This document shows, in pieces, positions 26,001 through 41,000 of a stretch of 64,000 nt of DNA; the stretch's first letter is position 1, and each line of letters opens with the position of its first letter. Source of the stretch: Panopea generosa (lineage: Eukaryota > Mollusca > Bivalvia > Adapedonta > Hiatellidae); NCBI GenBank assembly GCA_029582155.1, contig CM055896.1:6396218-6460217 (forward strand), in the 5' to 3' direction. The notes under the pieces were generated by a model. It did not search any database. It saw only the letters and a list, made by a program, of their open reading frames with translations, and was not told the origin of the DNA. The position numbers and the translations under genes are program-made.

Positions 26001-29000
26001 CTGTCTATAATTTCTCTTTTGCATCTTGACACAATCATGTGAACTTTTGATATACTGGTATGATAAACTACTGAGGGCAGCATTTTGATTACAGGCTTTT
26101 AGATGTAGATATATTTTGTGTTCATTTATTATTAAATTCATTGAACCCGTCGGCAAAAATGATGTTATTCGTCAGTGTCTTGCATAATATATTTTGCCCA
26201 CACATTCAATATATTGAATAATAAATGAGCATTCATGTAAGGGGTTCTAATAGAGCTATGGCATTCAGTGTGTTTGTAATGCAGCAGCTGCAGACGCATG
26301 ATCATTGATGTTAAATCTTCTTGTAGATTATTGTTGTTGTGTGGTGTTTAGCATCGTTTTCAACAATTTTTTCAGTTATATCGCGGCAGTGTCTACTTCA
26401 GACAATATTCTAAGCCACAGATGCATGGTATGACACATCACCCGGTCACATTTTACTGACACCGAGCCGAGCAGGCCTGGAACTATCTTCTAAATGCTGA
26501 GCGCCAAGCCAGGAATCTTCTAGTATTATTTTTCAAGTCTTTGGTATGACCGGGCCGGGGATTGAACCCACAACCTTCTGTATGCAATTTGAAAATACGA
26601 AAAATAATCAGGAAATTCATTAAGTGTTTCGCTTACACCATTTTATGAACTTTTGTAAGACTTCTTAATAGTATTATTTTTAAAAATCTAAATACTATGC
26701 AAAATTTAATGAAACCTTCCTGGGTGTCACAGTGTGTTTGTACGGAAATCTTAAGATTAATGAATGTTTGTGAAATGGGACCCTGGTCTTTCATGCAGGA
26801 AATCCTGGGTCCAATCCCTGGTTAAGGAAAGTACGAGTAATTTCCTTGCTTGGTCATGTCAATGTTAAAGAGATGCACTAAGAATGGTAAGGCAACCATA
26901 GAGGTAGTTTACAGAAGGAGCATCTGCCATGCATGTGGATGGTTGCTGGTTTGATTCCTGGCTAGTCATATCAAATACTTGGAAAATGGCACTTGAAGCT
27001 TCCTTGCTTTGCACTCTCAGGTTGTAGAGAATAGTTTTAGAACTAGTTGACCTAGTATCGGCGTAACGTGACTGTAAGAGTTTTAATATCATGTATCTGC
27101 AGCATGATACTCCAGTATGACAGCACTAAGAATACTGTCTCAAGTAAACACTATCGTGTTTTCACCGAAAAATGTTGAAAATGATGCTGAATACAATATA
27201 GTAGCAGGATGGTTGGCCTGGTGTCTGGATAAAGTGAATGTAGCGGGTGAGGCAGTATCATGTCATGTGTCTATCACATGGTTCTGCATGAGTAAGTGCT
27301 CTTAAAAAAAATTGTTTCTACGGTTGACAACATTATGCTGGTGAAAAGGACCTGAAGAAACATGAAATGTGAACTGACCGATGTCTGATTTCTCATTTCA
27401 GCAAATTCCGAGTGTGTCGCCAACTGGAAGGTACACGACCGCAGTTCCATTATTATTCATCTTGGCAGTATCCGCCATCAAGGAGATTATAGAAGATTAT
27501 GTAAGTACAGAAGAGCAGACCATGACCTTTATTCATCAGCTATATTAGCATAAAGTATCCTTAGTTTATACTAATTCATGTTAGCTTGGTTGTGAGGAAA
27601 GCATGAAACTTATATGAGCTGCTCTGAAGTTTGCTTTCTTGGTAGAACTAGTACTGAGTGTTGTTATTTAAGTGGCATTAGGTTGAGCTAGGGATCGAAC
27701 CCGCAACCTCTGGCATGAGCAGCCAACACTCTATCAACTATGTTACTGCCCCACTCTCGTGCCATTAAATCCAGATTATATTCCCTGATGTTTTGTTAAA
27801 AAAACAAAATATGCCCTGAGGTTATAAAAAAAAGTTCACACTTGGTCAAATTCACTCGGATACAATTTTCAGGATTCATATAAAAACACTAATTATTGAA
27901 GTGCAAACACTTCATGCAGCCTCGAACTTGAAAATATTTATACTGATTTGAGGTAGAAAACTACAGATACAGTCAAACCTGTGTCAGCAGTCACCTCTAA
28001 TAAGCAACCACTTCTCTTAAGTAGCCACATTTGCTGTTACCCATTTCGATGTTTTCAGAGCAAATTAACCTGTATTAAGCAGCAACCTGTCTTAAAAGGC
28101 CACTTTCATTCATTCCCTTGACTGGCTGTTTAAGACAGGTTTGACTGTATTTACATTTATTTTGTTGTAAAGAGTTTGTTCATTTTTTGAGTTGAGCATA
28201 AATTCTTGAGTTCAGCATTGAACAAAGTTTAATAACCTCTGACCCCTCTCAACTTGATTATAATTATGCTCAAGTTCAAATTTCATTTTCAGGGAATGTC
28301 GCTATTTCTTAACAGTTTATATATCATTGTCAAATATTACACTGAGGGGGGAACGGCTGTAATACAAAGGAATGAATCATCAATAACTCAGAAAATCCCC
28401 AAGAAAATTTTCTGAATTTCACTGGTTATGATATTTATGAAGTGGTTGATTGATTGATTGAATATTTAGCGTCATTTTATGCCTTTGAAGGTTAACTGAT
28501 CATCTGTTTCTTGGAATCCTGAAAGGTTAACCAGTACTTGAGCACACCCCATCTCCGCAAGTAACTGATAACTTTCCCACTTGAATCAGGGTTGAGAGAT
28601 GAATAATAATGAGAAACAATGTCGAATATCAATCAGCACGGAGATTGTGGCCAGACAGGGATTCAAACTCACGACATGTGGATTGGTAGTCAGACGCCCT
28701 GACGACTGAGCTAATCGGGCCTGGCTTTTATGAAGTGGAAAAATATTTAAGAAAATGACATTTCTGTTCCATTTGAATCTCATTATTAATACTTTATTAT
28801 ATCCACACCCAGTTATAATGGCTTGGTCTGGTGATGACAGGTTGATGTGTTCAGCTAGATTTGTCGTAACACTTCCTACAATTTATCCATTAGTTAAACT
28901 TATTTATTTTACCTTAATTATGAAACAAGTTACTACAACAGTGAACTTATATAAATCACGCTTGAAGACTTGGGTAGAACTAGTAAAAACAATTGCAGAA

Positions 29001-32000
29001 AAAGTGTCGTGCTCAAGGACACTACACTTGCTCTACCACTGGACCGTGCACTCCGCAAATTGTTCCATTAACCTCTTATGAAAATTATTCGTATCTCATC
29101 GCTGATTCAAGTGGGAAAGTTATCAGTTACTTACGGAAATGGAATGTGCTTGAGTACTGGTTAACCATTCAGGATCCCAGAAAACAGTGGTTATGTCTGT
29201 TATCCCTTGATGGCATTTAAATGACACTAAATATTTAATCAATCAATCAACTGTTATGAAAGTTAAATAGTTAATATTAAGGAAAACATTTCAAATTAAT
29301 TCAACTATACTTCTATCACTATAAACTGTGAAACGTTAACTTTGTAGGTACTGTGTCTATATATCAATCCCGAGGTCATGAGTTTGAATCCCCACTTGGC
29401 CACAGTCTCCATGATGATTAATAAAGCACATTGTGTATCATTGTTAACCTTCCATGATCCCAGGAAAGAGTGGTTATGTTAACTGATCATCTGTTAGCTC
29501 TCAATAGCATAAAAATGATGCTAAATGTTCAAACATACCATCACTTTACTACTTAATTCATTTATATTTATCACACCCGTTTAGTTCTTAAAAATACAAA
29601 ATAGTCTGAAGGTTTTACAGTTAAGCTTGTTACAATTTAAATGGTAAAACTTACCAATATTCATGTTCATCTCCATGTTGTTGTTGTTGTTTTTTCAGAA
29701 AAGACACAGAGCTGATGATATTGTAAACAATAGGAAAGTTTTAGGTATGTCAACAAAATCTCAGTTTATATAATAACTTTTTTTTTTAAAATCTTGAGAA
29801 AATATAAACCAGTATAATTTATGTTGTGTGTCTTCAGCCTTTTTTGTGAGATTGTGAAGTCGTGTTGTTTCCATAATAGATGTAAAAAAAAATTGCCACA
29901 TTTGAAATTGATTTGCAAATTTCTGTTGTAAACTGAATGGCGTAATTAAATCAGAATTTCTTAACACATTTTCTAAATGTCAGAGTGCAATTCAGAGCTA
30001 CTGCTGATTTAATAAACACTAATAGGAAACCAGACTACGCTGTGAAAATATGAATTAAGTATGCAATAATTGGGAACCAGATAGCATGGGAATCCTGCTT
30101 GAACAGTCACCAAATATAGAGATAAAAATTGTTTTTAACTGTGGTTTTATGTTTCTGTGTGGTTTTAAACTACACACATCAACCAATCACAACAGTTCTA
30201 AACATTCCATCAGGATTGTTCCTTATGTGAACTGATTAGGGAAGCACTGCTAACCCAATACAATTTACAATAATACAATACAGTACAGATCAAGAAAGTG
30301 CAGTATAGTACAGAATAAAACTGTGTAGTACAGTACAGAACACTACAGCTACACAGTACAAAACAATACAGTGCAGTAAAGTACAGAACAATAAAGTGCA
30401 GTAAAGTACAGAATAAAACAGTGAAGTACAGAACAATGCAGCTGTACAGTACAGAACTAAACAGTACAGTATAGTACAGAATAAAACAGTGCAGTACAGT
30501 ACAGAACAATATGGCTTTTCAGTACAGAACAATACAGCTATACAGTACAGAACAATACAGTGCAGTATAGTACATAATAAAACAGTGTAGTACAGTACAG
30601 AACAATACAGCTATACAGTACAGAACAATACAGTGCAATATAGTAAAGAATAAAACAGTGTGGTACAGTACAGAACAATACAGCTATACAGTACAAAACA
30701 ATACAGTGCAGTATAGTACATAATAAAACAGTGCAGTAAAGTACAAAGCAATACAGCTATACAGTAAAAAAACAATACAGTGCAATATAGTACAGAATGA
30801 AACAGTGCAGTACAGTACAGAACAATACAGCTATACATTACAGAACAATAAAGTGCAGTATAGTACATAATAAAACAGTGCAGTACAGTGCAGAACAATA
30901 CAGCTATACAGTACAAAACAATACAGCTATACAGTACAGAACAATAAAGTGCAATATAGTACAGAATAAAACAATGCAGTACAGTACAGAACAATACAGC
31001 TATACAGTACAGAACAATACAGTGCAGTATAGTACATAATAAAACAGTGTAGTACAGTACAGAACAATACAGCTATACAGTACAGAACAATACAGTGCAA
31101 TATAGTACAGAATAAAACAGTGTGGTACAGTACAGAACAATACAGCTATACAGTACAAAACAATACAGTGCAGTAAAGTACAAAGCAATACAGATATACA
31201 GTAAAAAACAATTCAGTACAATATAGTACAGAATGAAACTGCAGTACAGTACAGAACAATACAGCTATACAGTACAAAACAATACAGCTATACAGTACAA
31301 AACAATACAGTGCAGTATAGTACAAAATAAAACAGTGCAGTGTAGTACATAACAATACAGCTATACAGTACAGAACAATACAGTGCAATATAGTACAGAA
31401 TGAAACAGTGTGGTACAGTACAGAACAATACAGCTATACAGTACAAAACAATACAACTATAAAGAGCAGAAAAATAAAGTGCAGTAAAGTACAGAATAAA
31501 ACAGTGTAGTACAGAACAATGCAGCTGTACAGGACTGAACTAGACAGGACAGTAAAGTACAGAATAAAACAGTGCAGTACAGTACAGAACAATATGGCTA
31601 TACAGTACAGAACAAAATAGTGCAGTACAGTACAAAAATAATACAGCTATACAGTACAAAACAATACAGTGCAGTATAGTACATAATAAAACAGTACAGT
31701 ACAGTACAGAACAATACAGCTATACAATACAGTGCAGTATAGCACAGAATAAAACAGTACAGTACAGAAAAATACAGCTATACAGTACAGAACAATACAG
31801 TGCAGTATAGTACATAATAAAACAGTGCAATACAGTACAGAGCAATACAGCTATACTGTACAGACCAAAACAGTGCAGTATAGTACAGAATAAAACAGTG
31901 TAGTACAGTACAGAACAATACATCTTTACAGTACAGAACAATACAGTGCAGTATAGAACATAATAAAACAGTGCAATATAGTACAAAGCAATAAAGCTAT

Positions 32001-35000
32001 ACAGTAAAAAACAATACTGTGCAATATAGTACAGAATTAAACATTGCAGTACAGTACAGAACAATACAGCTATAGAATACAGAACAATATGGCTTTACAG
32101 TACAGAACAATACAGTGCAGTATATTATATAATAAAACTGCAGTTTGGTACAAAACAATACAGCTATACAGTACAAAACAATACAGTGCAGTATAGTACA
32201 TAATAAAACAGTGCAGTACAGTACAGAACAATACAGCTATACAATACAGGGTAGTGTAGTACATAATAAAACAGTACAGTACAGTATAGAACAATACAGT
32301 GAAGTATAGTATATAATAAAACAGTGCAGTACAGTACAGAACAATGTAGTGCAGTATAGTACAGAATAAAACAGTGTAGTACAGTACAGAGCAATACAGC
32401 TATACAGTACAGGACAATAAAGTGCAGTATATTACATAACAATAAAGTGCAGTACAGTACATAATAAAACAGTGTAGTACAGTACAAAACAATACAGCTA
32501 TACAGTACAGAACTACAGTGCAGTATAGTACATAATAAAACAGTGCAGTACAGTACAGAACAATACAGCTATACAGTACATAACAATACAGTGCAGTATA
32601 GTACATAATAAAACAGTGTAGTACAGTACAGAACAATACAGTGCAGTTTAGTACAGAATAAAACAGTGTGGTACAGTACAGAACAATACAGCTATACAGT
32701 ACAAAACAATACAGCTTTACAGTACAGAACAATACAGTGCAGTATAGTACATAATAAACAATGTGGTACCGTACAGAACAATAAAGTGCAGTATAGTACA
32801 GTTAAAAATGTCCTAGACTGGGTATCAGACTATATCTGCTTTACAGTGTGATATTGTGCAATTCAATACAACATTACAATGCATTGCTACTTATTACTGG
32901 ATTATTCACTGCACCCTTTTACTATAAAACAAAATAACACACGGTTAACAATTTCATGTCTGATCACCTGAATAATGGATAAAGTGTCTCACTGAGAGTG
33001 AAATTGCCATGGATGTCTCCCAGATAAATTCCTGTGATTTGTTAGCGATGTACTTTAAGATATTAAAATACAGAAATGTTCAGACAGATTCTGTTATCGC
33101 TGTCATCACAAAGTTCTCATTATATAGCTTCAAATTGATTAGAGCTTCAGGTGATGTTTATCTAGTTAAAAGTAATTTGATTTAAATTCAGATTTTTAGC
33201 AGACGTGAGATAATTGTATAGATAGCTGTTTGTGTTGTTGTCGTCCACAGTTTATTAGATTTCTTTGAAGGTTCTGAACTGATTTTATTGAAACTTGGTC
33301 AACATGCTCCATGTCCTTTTTTGTATTTTGTCTCTGGTCATGATTCAATATTGCTGCTGATGCTAAAAATAGATTAAATTTCCCCTGCTAATAATTCAGT
33401 ATGGCTGCTGATACCAGAAATAGACTAAAATTGGGGAAATTTCAAACAAATCTCCTCCAAATCCCCTCTTCATTGTATTCAAACTAAATGTATATATATA
33501 TATATATATATATTACATAATCCTTTGGTAAACCTTCTACCTAGTTTGTGTTTTATGTGGCTCAAAGTTTGAAATCTGGGAGCTTATAATTTATTTCCTA
33601 AACTAGATCAATAAAATTAACTTGTGCTGATATGACATATATATTTTTTATGTTTTAGTACTGAGGAATGGCGCATGGCTGGGGTTGAAATGGAAACAAG
33701 TTGTAGTTGGAGACGTTGTAAAGGTTATTGGGGGACAGTTCTTCCCTGCTGACCTCATATTGTTGTCATCTAGGTAAGCATATTAAACATCAGTAGCATG
33801 TTTGTACATACACTCGGGTCATGTTATAACACGGTCCGATATAATGCAAAACATGTTTAAACCTTTACTTCATATATACGCCTTTGGACACCTCTAATAC
33901 AGAAGACCTTCTGTGATTGGTGCAGTAAAACGCATATCTATAGCGTAAAGGGTTAAACGCATTTTTTCCATGGCTCACAGATTTAAAATTGATATTTTCA
34001 ACGAGAGTCATTAAAAACTCACGGTATTTTAATTGATGAAATGATTGAAAATATCAACTAAATTGCTAAGTGTTTGCCGGCTCGTTAATTTTTACAAACT
34101 GTGACCATGTATTTGTGCATCAATTACACCTTGATAATTCAGTCTGAAATGATAACAAGTTCATGTTGTTATATAAAAAACATCGCTTTTAATTGATTTA
34201 CGGCGACAAACAATGGTCTGTCATATTTATCACACATTATCGCGCATTTGTTTACGCTTCTTCAACCGGAAACAGTTTTGCCAAATATTATAGCACGGTG
34301 CACCTTGGGAAATTTATAACACAGTTCTGAGTATATTGCGGTTTCTTTCTGTGGATCCCGGCTACCACGATATAACGGGACCCGAGTGTATATATCTAAC
34401 AGGAGTATTCAAAGTTCTTATCCAAATGACTGCTGTAAAATTGAAAAATAAATTGTACCTACAAATATTTTTCCTTACTGCTCTGTTACACTTGTAGTAA
34501 TAGTTATTTAATATTTTTCTTGAAAAAAAAAGTATGTGTAAGAATATTAATTTTCAAATGTTTGATTTTGTATTCTAGTGAGCCACAGGCTATGTGTTAC
34601 ATAGAAACATCAAATCTTGACGGGGAGACAAATCTCAAAATAAGACAGGTATGTATTGTTGCTACAGACTTTTGTAGGATTTGTTTGTTTGACTATTAGC
34701 GTCATTAATCTTTATGTCGAGGGCTAACAGACAAACGTTTCATTTAAACACTCTTTCCTGGGATCCTGGAAGGTTAACCAGTACTCAAGCACACCCACTT
34801 CCGCAAGTAACTAATAACTTTCACTTTTAATTCAGCGGTGAGAGACGAATGACAATTAAACACAATGTTGTATATCAATCATCACAGATACTGTGACTGG
34901 TTGGGGCTTTAAACTGAGCTACCCAGGCCCGATCGCATGAAGGAAAAAACATCAATATTGATATAACAATTTAGTAGGATCAATATTTATTGTAGATGAA

Positions 35001-38000
35001 TAGGATAATGGGTTTGAAAGAAATGTAAAAATTATTAGATATATGTAGACCTAAATGAGTAAAGAAATTATAACAATTCGAGTAATAGATTAGTTCAATG
35101 ATGTTAGCATAGAATTAATATGTGTACATGGCGACATAGACTTGCAAATATTTAAAATCAGCCTGTACAATACAGTGGTCAGCACTAATCTAGTATGTTG
35201 GAGAATGTGTGTACAACCATCAGTCTGGGGATAACATATAGTGTCTTTAGACGCCACATAAGCAAAAAATTGTTTCAGGTCTGGCGCACAAAATAATGGG
35301 ATGGTGCATTATCGGTATTGTGATACTTCAGTCTAGCAGCAATAAATCTATTTTAGAGAGATTCAGACACCAACATGATAATGGTGACTGAAAACGACAG
35401 GATCTTACATGAGTGCTTATTTATCATTGAATTGATTAAACGAGTTGGAAAAAATGTATTATGCGAGGCTCTGCTAAGCATTATATCATTTTTCCCAACA
35501 AGTTTAATAAATTAGATAATAAATGAGCATGAATGTAAGATTTGTTTTATCACACAACTCAGGAAAAAAATACATTTACCAATTATTCAAGAGATCACCT
35601 CAATAAGGAACAAGAAAAAATCGGGAATATTTGTTTCTGTGAGTCATCATGTGACGTAACATCTCTAAATAACGTCATTTTACCATGACAAATTGATCTC
35701 TTTTATATATTCAAGCAAGTCGGAAAGTACTTTGACAATTTACATACAAGAGCCGAGTTATTCGGAAAACACCAAGTGATGGATCAAAAGTTATATTACA
35801 CTTGGTTAATATCAAAAATATGTCATGGGTTTATTATACTCCTGCAACATAATTTATGTGATAAAACACAATACAATATGATAAATACAATGCAATTCAA
35901 TACAATTTGATAGAATACAATATAATACAGTGCAATACAGAACAATACAATACAATTTAATGGATTACAAAATAAAACATTGAAAAACAGAATAGTGCAA
36001 TACAGTGCAATTCAACAGAAAACAATATGATACAATGAAAAACAGAACTGCAATACAATGCAATACACAATTCAAGAAAATCAATACAAAAACAGAAATA
36101 AATACATTATCAATACATTACAATAGGAAAGGCAGAAGTAATTGCACTTTCAAATACTGGTATGTTTATATAATTTACTCTCCAGGGTTTACCTCAAACA
36201 TCCAAGTTATTAAGTAAAGAAGAACTGATGGAGTTGTCTGGGACGGTCCAGTGTGAGCCACCTAGTAGACACTTACTGGATTTTGTGGGAAACATCCGGC
36301 CATCATCTAGGCAGTAAGTACCACTTCAATCATGTTCATTACACAATTTGTTATCTGTTTTGTCATTTTCAGTCAGAATTTTTAGTTATATACAAGTTTT
36401 GTGTAGGGTCCTCTATGACTCAGTGATCTAAGGTGCTGTCTCGAGATCTCTTTTCTGTCACTTCTGAGATCTTGGATTTGTAACAAAATTTGCGAGTTAT
36501 TTCGAGGACATTGGTTTTACTCAGCTTTACATTCATTTGTACATGTAATAAAAATTATGTACATCTGAGATCATCTTCCATCAATACTTTTAGAGGCTAT
36601 ATATACAGTGTAACCTGTATTGTGGGAAAATTGTGGATTTTTTGTGTAATTTTTAATGGGGTTTAACACTATTTCTAACAAAGTTAAGGTTATATATGGC
36701 ATATCCAGTTTTATTGGTAGAGGAAGACTTCAGAATAAATCTGAGTAGAAACACCGTCCTTTCGCAAGTAACTGGCAAGATTTCTAACATAAAGTTTTGG
36801 GAGCGAGTGGGAATCAAACTTACAACCTTAGTGATGAGAGGTAAATGGTCTTGAGATGGTGTCTTAGACCATTCAGCTATGGAGAACCACCCAAAAATGG
36901 TTTTAAACCCGATAAAAAAGGTTTATAGATAATCTGATTATGTCACCTAAAACAACCCTGGTGATGAACGGAAATGTGTACTTTGAATGTATGACAAATC
37001 TCCAGTCTGGACTGCTTTTACATATACTCACACATGATTGCCCAATTCAGATGTTAGGCCACTCCCCTGCATCGTCAGATACTCACGGGTGTCATTTCCG
37101 ATACTCTCCATCCAACACTGTGGGAAATTACGCTAGCTCTGCATCATTTTATTTTAACAAAACAGAACAAAATACAGCTAACGTTAACATCTTATCAAAA
37201 CGGCATTTGCATGAAACTAGCGTTACGATTGGATAACGTTCCCTTCATGAAATTGTGAAGGAACCAATCATATGGTTGCATTGTGACTTGGTAGACATGA
37301 TGCAAAGCTAGTGTAATATCCTACGGGTGATAAATGGAGAGTATCAGAATGGATTACATGTGGGGGTCCGTCGATGGCTCCCCTGTTGAGCTGTCAAATC
37401 TGATGATCAATGTAACGTGAACATGCTATTGTAATAATAAATAAATCTTTTTTTTAATATTATATTGATTGACTTTGCTTGCTGTATGCAGAAAAAAGTG
37501 CATATAAATTCGAAAAATCTTGAAGATTGCATCTGGGGAATTACATATTATGCATATAAATTAAAACGGCAAAAATCAAAATTAATAGCTTTTATAAAAT
37601 TAAGTAATCGGTGCCACGGGGATTGAAATCTTCCAAATGACTGTATTGCAGTGAGAATTTTCGCTTTGATGATACCTGTTTTTTTATTTAGATTATCATC
37701 ATTTAAAGAGATGGGGATCAATTGCCTATGGCATTCCAAGATGTTTGAACAGTCAAAACAAAAACTGGTGGTGGAGGGGAAAGGCTGCCCATTTTTTTTA
37801 TATATATGTATATAGAGTGTTTCAGTAATGCTGTGAACGTTCCAAACACTAACTTGATTTGCAACAGCTCTAAGTTTCATACCTAATGTGTGAAGTCACA
37901 GTTAAATATAAAGGGTAATGGTAGGCTTGAGGTAAGATGGGAACCATGACCTGGGAGGAAGTTGAGTTATATAGGAGCTGATCTTATATGTGAAATGATT

Positions 38001-41000
38001 ATTAGTTTTATCTATACATTGGAATCACCTCATGTGAGATTACATTGTTATGTATTTCAGTGCGATACCCTTGGGACCAGATCAACTGTTACTGCGAGGG
38101 GCCATGCTGAGAAACACTAATTGGATATTTGGTAATTTGAGCTTCTTTTTCAATGGTTAAATCATGTAGATGAGGACAGATAATCATCTCAGTTAACGTA
38201 TTAATGGCAATGCTCTAAGTCTTTTGTTAAGGCCATAATAAATTAATAACTATATCATCATCCCCACCCAACCCCTAATTTTCATGCCGCTCCGAACCTT
38301 TTTATTTCAGTAATAAAAAAAAATAATAAAAAATTAAAAAATAAAATGAAAAATAATATCCTCCCCTTTCCTCTTTTTAAGAAAAAATTAGATGATAATC
38401 TATCAGTTAATTTATAATGGCTTAAAACAAAATGAATTTTAATAGCTGTATATACCAGTCTGAGCGATATAATATATGTGTACTGAGAAATGGTCCCGCT
38501 TCACTATACGTAGTGTCCTATAAGAGGAGACCATGCTGATCATTATAAATTTATATTGAGAGTTCTAGATTAGTGCTTTTACCTGCAAATTTTATGAGGT
38601 GAGGCTGAGAAAATGCAACATAGCCAGACTAGCACTATGATTTGTATTACATGTATATGTCAAGAGCTTCAATACATCAGTTTGTGTATATGTATATGTA
38701 CATGGAACTGAAGTACAGTACATCAGTTTGTGCAACTGAAACAATTGTAATACAGTAGTCAAACATACATGTATGTGAAGGAAGAAAGTCAAGTAATCTG
38801 AATGGAAGGTTTATTATGCTACCTGCCAAATAAACTTGAATTTATTTGATCACTCCTTTATTGTGTCACATAATGCGAATTGATAGGATAAATATATTGT
38901 ATATGTTAGTAGTGGTATTGATATCAGTTAATGTTATGATTGATTTAACAGTAATCCTCCACCACAGCTATGTATAGTGTCCTTGAGCAAGACATTTTAT
39001 CCGTATATGCTTAGTACTAGTTCTACCCAGGAAGACTTCTGTTGTGAGAACTTGTTTCACAATCAATGTAAAATAAATAAGTTTGATTTAACAGTCCATG
39101 TACTTTACCATCAGGTGTAGTGGTATACTCGGGCCCGGAGAGTAAACTGATGATGAACTCCACTTCTGCTCCCCTTAAACGCTCCAATGTGGAAAAAGTT
39201 ACGAATATACAGGTAGGAAATATTTATGTTTTATGTCATTATCACATGATGGAGGTTAAGAAGACATAACTTATTTGTTCATCTTAATTGTATCAAACAT
39301 TTTTGTGTATAAATGTTCCTATTTGTGCTATCACTCATTTTGAATCACACAGCGGTTGGTAATTAAACCACAATAATGAACATGACAACAATGATAAAAT
39401 AGACATGGTGCCTATTTGGAGGATTCCTACCTCTCCGCAGAGATCAGATCAGCAGTGTTATTGTTCTTACCAGGAACCACATGAGATGGTTGTCATGTAG
39501 ACTATGATTATGTAAGCCAATTTAGAATGCACAACTCAACATTCCAGGTTTGAGTGTACAGTGGTTGTCATACAGACTTGGCTATAAAAAAAAAAAAACT
39601 TAGGTATATGTATTTGGAACCAGGTAATTACCATCCTCATGGCTAAGAAATGGAAGAAGCATCTAGGTCAAAGACAGTCTATGGACAACAGTTTATATGC
39701 ATCATGGAAAGTTCCGATTTATATTCCAATGCCCAAGCATTATGAAAATATTCAGTTGTATACAGTAAAGCCCTGCTCTGAATTTGTAAAATATTTTAGT
39801 TCATGATCAGGCTCTTAAAAACTTAAATCAAAGAAAAGCAGCCAGGTGTTCATGATTTTGGACTGGTTCCAGAAAAACTGCATATGGTTTCATTGATATT
39901 AAACATATAATAGGTAAGTAAACAGTCTAAACTTAATTATGTTTTTAAGTAAAAAGCCTGACTTACTAATCTGATATATTTTATAAATCCTTGTTTCAGA
40001 TTTTGTTCCTGTTTGTGATTCTACTATTACTGTCCCTCATATCTACAGTAGCCAATCAGATTTGGACATCTCAACATGAGAAGGGACATTGGTATATAGG
40101 ATACGAGGGTAAGCCCAGTATATTATTTAAATGTACAAATGCTGTGTTGTGGTTGAATAGTTCTGGTGACATTGTACTCGTAACAAATATATTGATGATA
40201 TTTAAATGAAAGGAACTTTCAGAGAAGAAATTGCAGCATATTAACATTGGATTGGAATCAGCAAAGTTTTTGTTACTATACTTATAAATTAGCCAATTCT
40301 TTTTAATATCGAAACATTGTCTTGGTTGGTTTTCAAATTAAGTAAGTTTCAAATGTTCATAAATTAGCCAATTTCTAATTGAAATTAAGCATCTGGGTGT
40401 TCGTTTTTTTAAGACTATAATTAAGTTAATTTCCATGCTAAAACTAATACAGTCAAACCTGTCTTAAGCAGCCAGTCAAGGGAAGGAGCAAAAGTGGCCT
40501 TTTAAGACAGGTTGTTGCTTAATACAGGTTAATTTACTCATAGCATAGAATGGGTTATATAAAATATGGTTGCTTAAGACAGGTGGCTGCTTAATAGAGG
40601 TGACCGCTTACACAGGTTTGACTACATCATCCAGTTTGAGTTTCATACTGTTATTAATTGTTTGTCATTTTTATGCCATTGAGGGCTAGCAGACAGTCTT
40701 TTAAGCTTATTTCTCTTTCCTGGGATCCTGGGAGGTTAACCAGTACTCAAGTCAGCCAGCTCTGCAAGCAACTGATAATCTTCCCACTTTAATCAGTGGT
40801 GAGAGACAAATGACAATGAAACGTAATATCATATATCAGTCGTCACAGACTAATAAGATAATCAGACATGCTACCGACTGAGCTAACTCGGCCTGGCCAT
40901 ACTGTAATTAGACTAATCTGGTTTTGCATGGTTGTTGGATCAATAAAGCATCAACTTGTTTAGGTTTTTGTACTGTAATAAGGCTACATATAACTTACGT

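Noticed and set aside
30210..32851. Many frames of 60-127 codons, mainly minus strand, rich in Cys, Leu, Tyr and Val
   Set aside because: All lie on the CAGTACAGAACAAT minisatellite. Overlapping frames give the same low-complexity peptide and there is no start, splice or family signal.
36940..37236. 98-codon frame in intron 8
   Set aside because: Coincides with a palindromic MITE-like element; no family resemblance.
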